A DNA stretch of 23,422 nucleotides from the NCBI GenBank assembly GCA_031551765.1, contig JAVBNC010000003.1, forward strand, positions 1 to 23,422. Direction: 5' to 3'. The notes below the pieces were generated by a model. That model was not told the origin of the DNA. It did no database searches and saw only the letters and a program-made list of their open reading frames with translations. Made by a program: the position numbers and the translations under genes. The stretch comes from JAVBNC01 sp031551765 (GTDB lineage: Bacteria > Desulfobacterota > Desulfovibrionia > Desulfovibrionales > Desulfovibrionaceae). Below are positions 21,999 to 23,422 of the stretch, piece by piece (the first letter of the stretch is position 1; every line of letters starts with the position of its first letter).

Positions 21999-23312
21999 AT
22001 GCGCGATCAAATCCTTGCCAAATCCGAAGCCCTGCTGCCCGCCATGGTCAGCATGCGGCGCAGTTTGCACAAACATCCGGAAACCGGCTGGCTGGAATTC
22101 CGCACCGCCGCCCTGGCCATCAAGCGCATGCAGGAGCTGGGCTACACCATTACCATGGGCGAGGCCGCCGTCAGCAAAAAGGACATGATGGGCGTGCCCA
22201 GCCCGGAAACGCTGAAAATGGCCCAGGAACGCGCCGTCGCCGCCGGGGCGGACCCGGCCCTGGTGGCCCGCATGGAAGGCGGCCTGACCGGCTTTTGGGC
22301 GGACATGAAGTGCGGCGGCGGAGACGGCCCCCTGTTCGCCCTGCGTTTTGACATGGACGCCAACGACATAGGCGAAACCCGTGACCCCAAGCATATGCCC
22401 GCCAAAGAGGGCTTCGCTTCCGAGCACCCCGGCGCCATGCACGCTTGCGGCCATGATTCGCACGTGGCCATGGGCCTGGCCTGCGCGGAAATTCTCGCGG
22501 GCATGAAAGACAAGCTCAAGGGCTCCATCCGCTTCATCTTCCAGCCGGGCGAAGAAGGCAGCCGGGGCGCGCGCGCCATGGTGGCCGCAGGCTGCGTCAA
22601 GGGCGTGGATATCGCGCTGGGCCTGCATATCGGCGCGCAGGCGGACAAGAAGGGCTGGATCATCTGCGGGGCCAGAAAGTTCCTGGCCACGGACAAGTGG
22701 GACGTCACCTTTTCCGGCCGGGCCGCCCACGCGGGCATGGCCCCGCAGGAAGGCAAAAACGCTGTCCTGGCCGCCTGCACCGCCACGGTGAATCTGCACG
22801 CCATAGCCCGCCACGGCGACGGCGCCACCCGCATTACCGTGGGCAAGATCAACGGCGGGGTGGGCCGCAACGTCATCCCGCCCAGCGCGGAACTGATCAT
22901 GGAAACGCGCGGCGCCTCCACGGACCTCAACGAATACATGGCCAAAGAAGCCCGCCGCGTCATTGATGCGGCCGCCGCCATGTGGGACTGTTCCGTGGTC
23001 ATCAAGCCCGTGGGCGCGGCCCCCAGCGGGGAAAGCACCCAGTCCATGGTGGACAGGGCCATGGCCCTTGCCGCCACCCTGCCGGAATTCAACAAGATCG
23101 ACGGCATTCTGGATTTCGCCGGTACCGAGGACTTCTCTCTGATCATGACCACCGTGCAGCAGCAAGGCGGCATAGGCACCTACCTGCAAGTGGGCAGCGA
23201 CCTCGCCGCCGGCAACCACAACGAGTTCTTCGATTTCAAAGAAAACGACATGGTCGGCGCCGTGCGCATGGCTTGTCTGCTGGTCTGGGATTATCTCGGG
23301 ACCGGGAAGTAG
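21999..23312 (+). CDS. AbgA-like M20 metallo-amidohydrolase, copy 3
   Basis: The product is 437 residues, complete, ending just before the artefactual poly-G. ATG 21999 has GGAG and AGAGAG upstream. Predicted metal ligands are kept: C150, H152 (HACGHDSH), E186 (catalytic E185), H210 and H407. It is the most diverged of the three: the C-terminal metal loop reads GNHNEFFDFKE where the others have GHH(N/H)ERFDFDE, and the segment after H210 (GAQADKKGWIICGARKF) also differs. It has no own transporter in the window; one could follow beyond the contig end. A changed substrate is likely. It is separated from copy 2 by the repeat at 21797-21956. Confidence 0.87.
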   Translation: MRDQILAKSEALLPAMVSMRRSLHKHPETGWLEFRTAALAIKRMQELGYTITMGEAAVSKKDMMGVPSPETLKMAQERAVAAGADPALVARMEGGLTGFWADMKCGGGDGPLFALRFDMDANDIGETRDPKHMPAKEGFASEHPGAMHACGHDSHVAMGLACAEILAGMKDKLKGSIRFIFQPGEEGSRGARAMVAAGCVKGVDIALGLHIGAQADKKGWIICGARKFLATDKWDVTFSGRAAHAGMAPQEGKNAVLAACTATVNLHAIARHGDGATRITVGKINGGVGRNVIPPSAELIMETRGASTDLNEYMAKEARRVIDAAAAMWDCSVVIKPVGAAPSGESTQSMVDRAMALAATLPEFNKIDGILDFAGTEDFSLIMTTVQQQGGIGTYLQVGSDLAAGNHNEFFDFKENDMVGAVRMACLLVWDYLGTGK

Positions 23313-23324
23313 CGCGTATCTGAC

Positions 23325-23422
23325 GGGGGGGGGGGGGGGGGGGGGGGGGGGGGCGGGGGGGGGAGGCGGGAGAGGGAGACGACGGCACACAGACACAACC
23401 ACAACCAGAAAACACCAAGCTC
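23325..23422. other. Poly-G and low-quality end artefact of the contig
   Basis: A run of 29 G (23325-23353), one C and nine more G are followed by a purine-rich then CA-rich tail with no resemblance to the rest. Together with the poly-C start it marks technical ends of the contig. No feature should be called here. Confidence 0.8.

Overview
The window looks like a complete metagenomic contig from a GC-rich anaerobic member of the Desulfovibrionaceae (sulfate/sulfite-reducer relatives). The taxonomic call rests on a bacterioferritin that closely resembles the Desulfovibrio desulfuricans protein as I recall it, a def-fmt-DUF116 cluster, a short-form ThiC, a stand-alone LarA homologue and DcuC-type transporters. 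Both ends are homopolymer tracts (88 C at the left; 29 G, an interrupting C and 9 more G at the right) that look like sequencing or assembly artefacts. The real sequence therefore probably runs from about 93 to 23324.

Left part (93-4410). A sigma70-like promoter, a TPP riboswitch and an intrinsic terminator precede thiC, a complete thiamin-controlled transcription unit. A bidirectional terminator and a copy of a dispersed repeat separate it from the leftward operon def-fmt-DUF116. Middle-left (4411-8241): a rightward SLC13/DASS anion transporter, a strong terminator, a rightward LarA-type nickel-pincer racemase homologue, then the longest copy of the same repeat. Middle (8242-15757) is all leftward: an O-methyltransferase-like gene, bacterioferritin, a TetR regulator, a very large 7TMR-DISM sensor protein with degenerate kinase and HPt parts, and a membrane-anchored TPR protein.

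Right part (15920-23312). A rightward cluster alternates two DcuC-family transporters with three AbgA-like M20 metallo-amidohydrolases (DcuC, M20, DcuC, M20, M20). Long identical DNA blocks between copies point to recent tandem duplication or gene conversion. The likely job is import of N-acyl or aminobenzoyl amino acids, or similar amide-linked dicarboxylates, followed by cytoplasmic hydrolysis. The substrate is inference.

The most notable items are the DcuC/M20 amplification, the sensor protein whose ATPase and HPt parts lack key residues while its receiver domain is intact, and a modular family of intergenic repeats. These repeats share a TTGTCGAAGCC core and a covarying CAC-AGGAC-GTG hairpin; the two longest copies start at gene stop codons and end in terminators.
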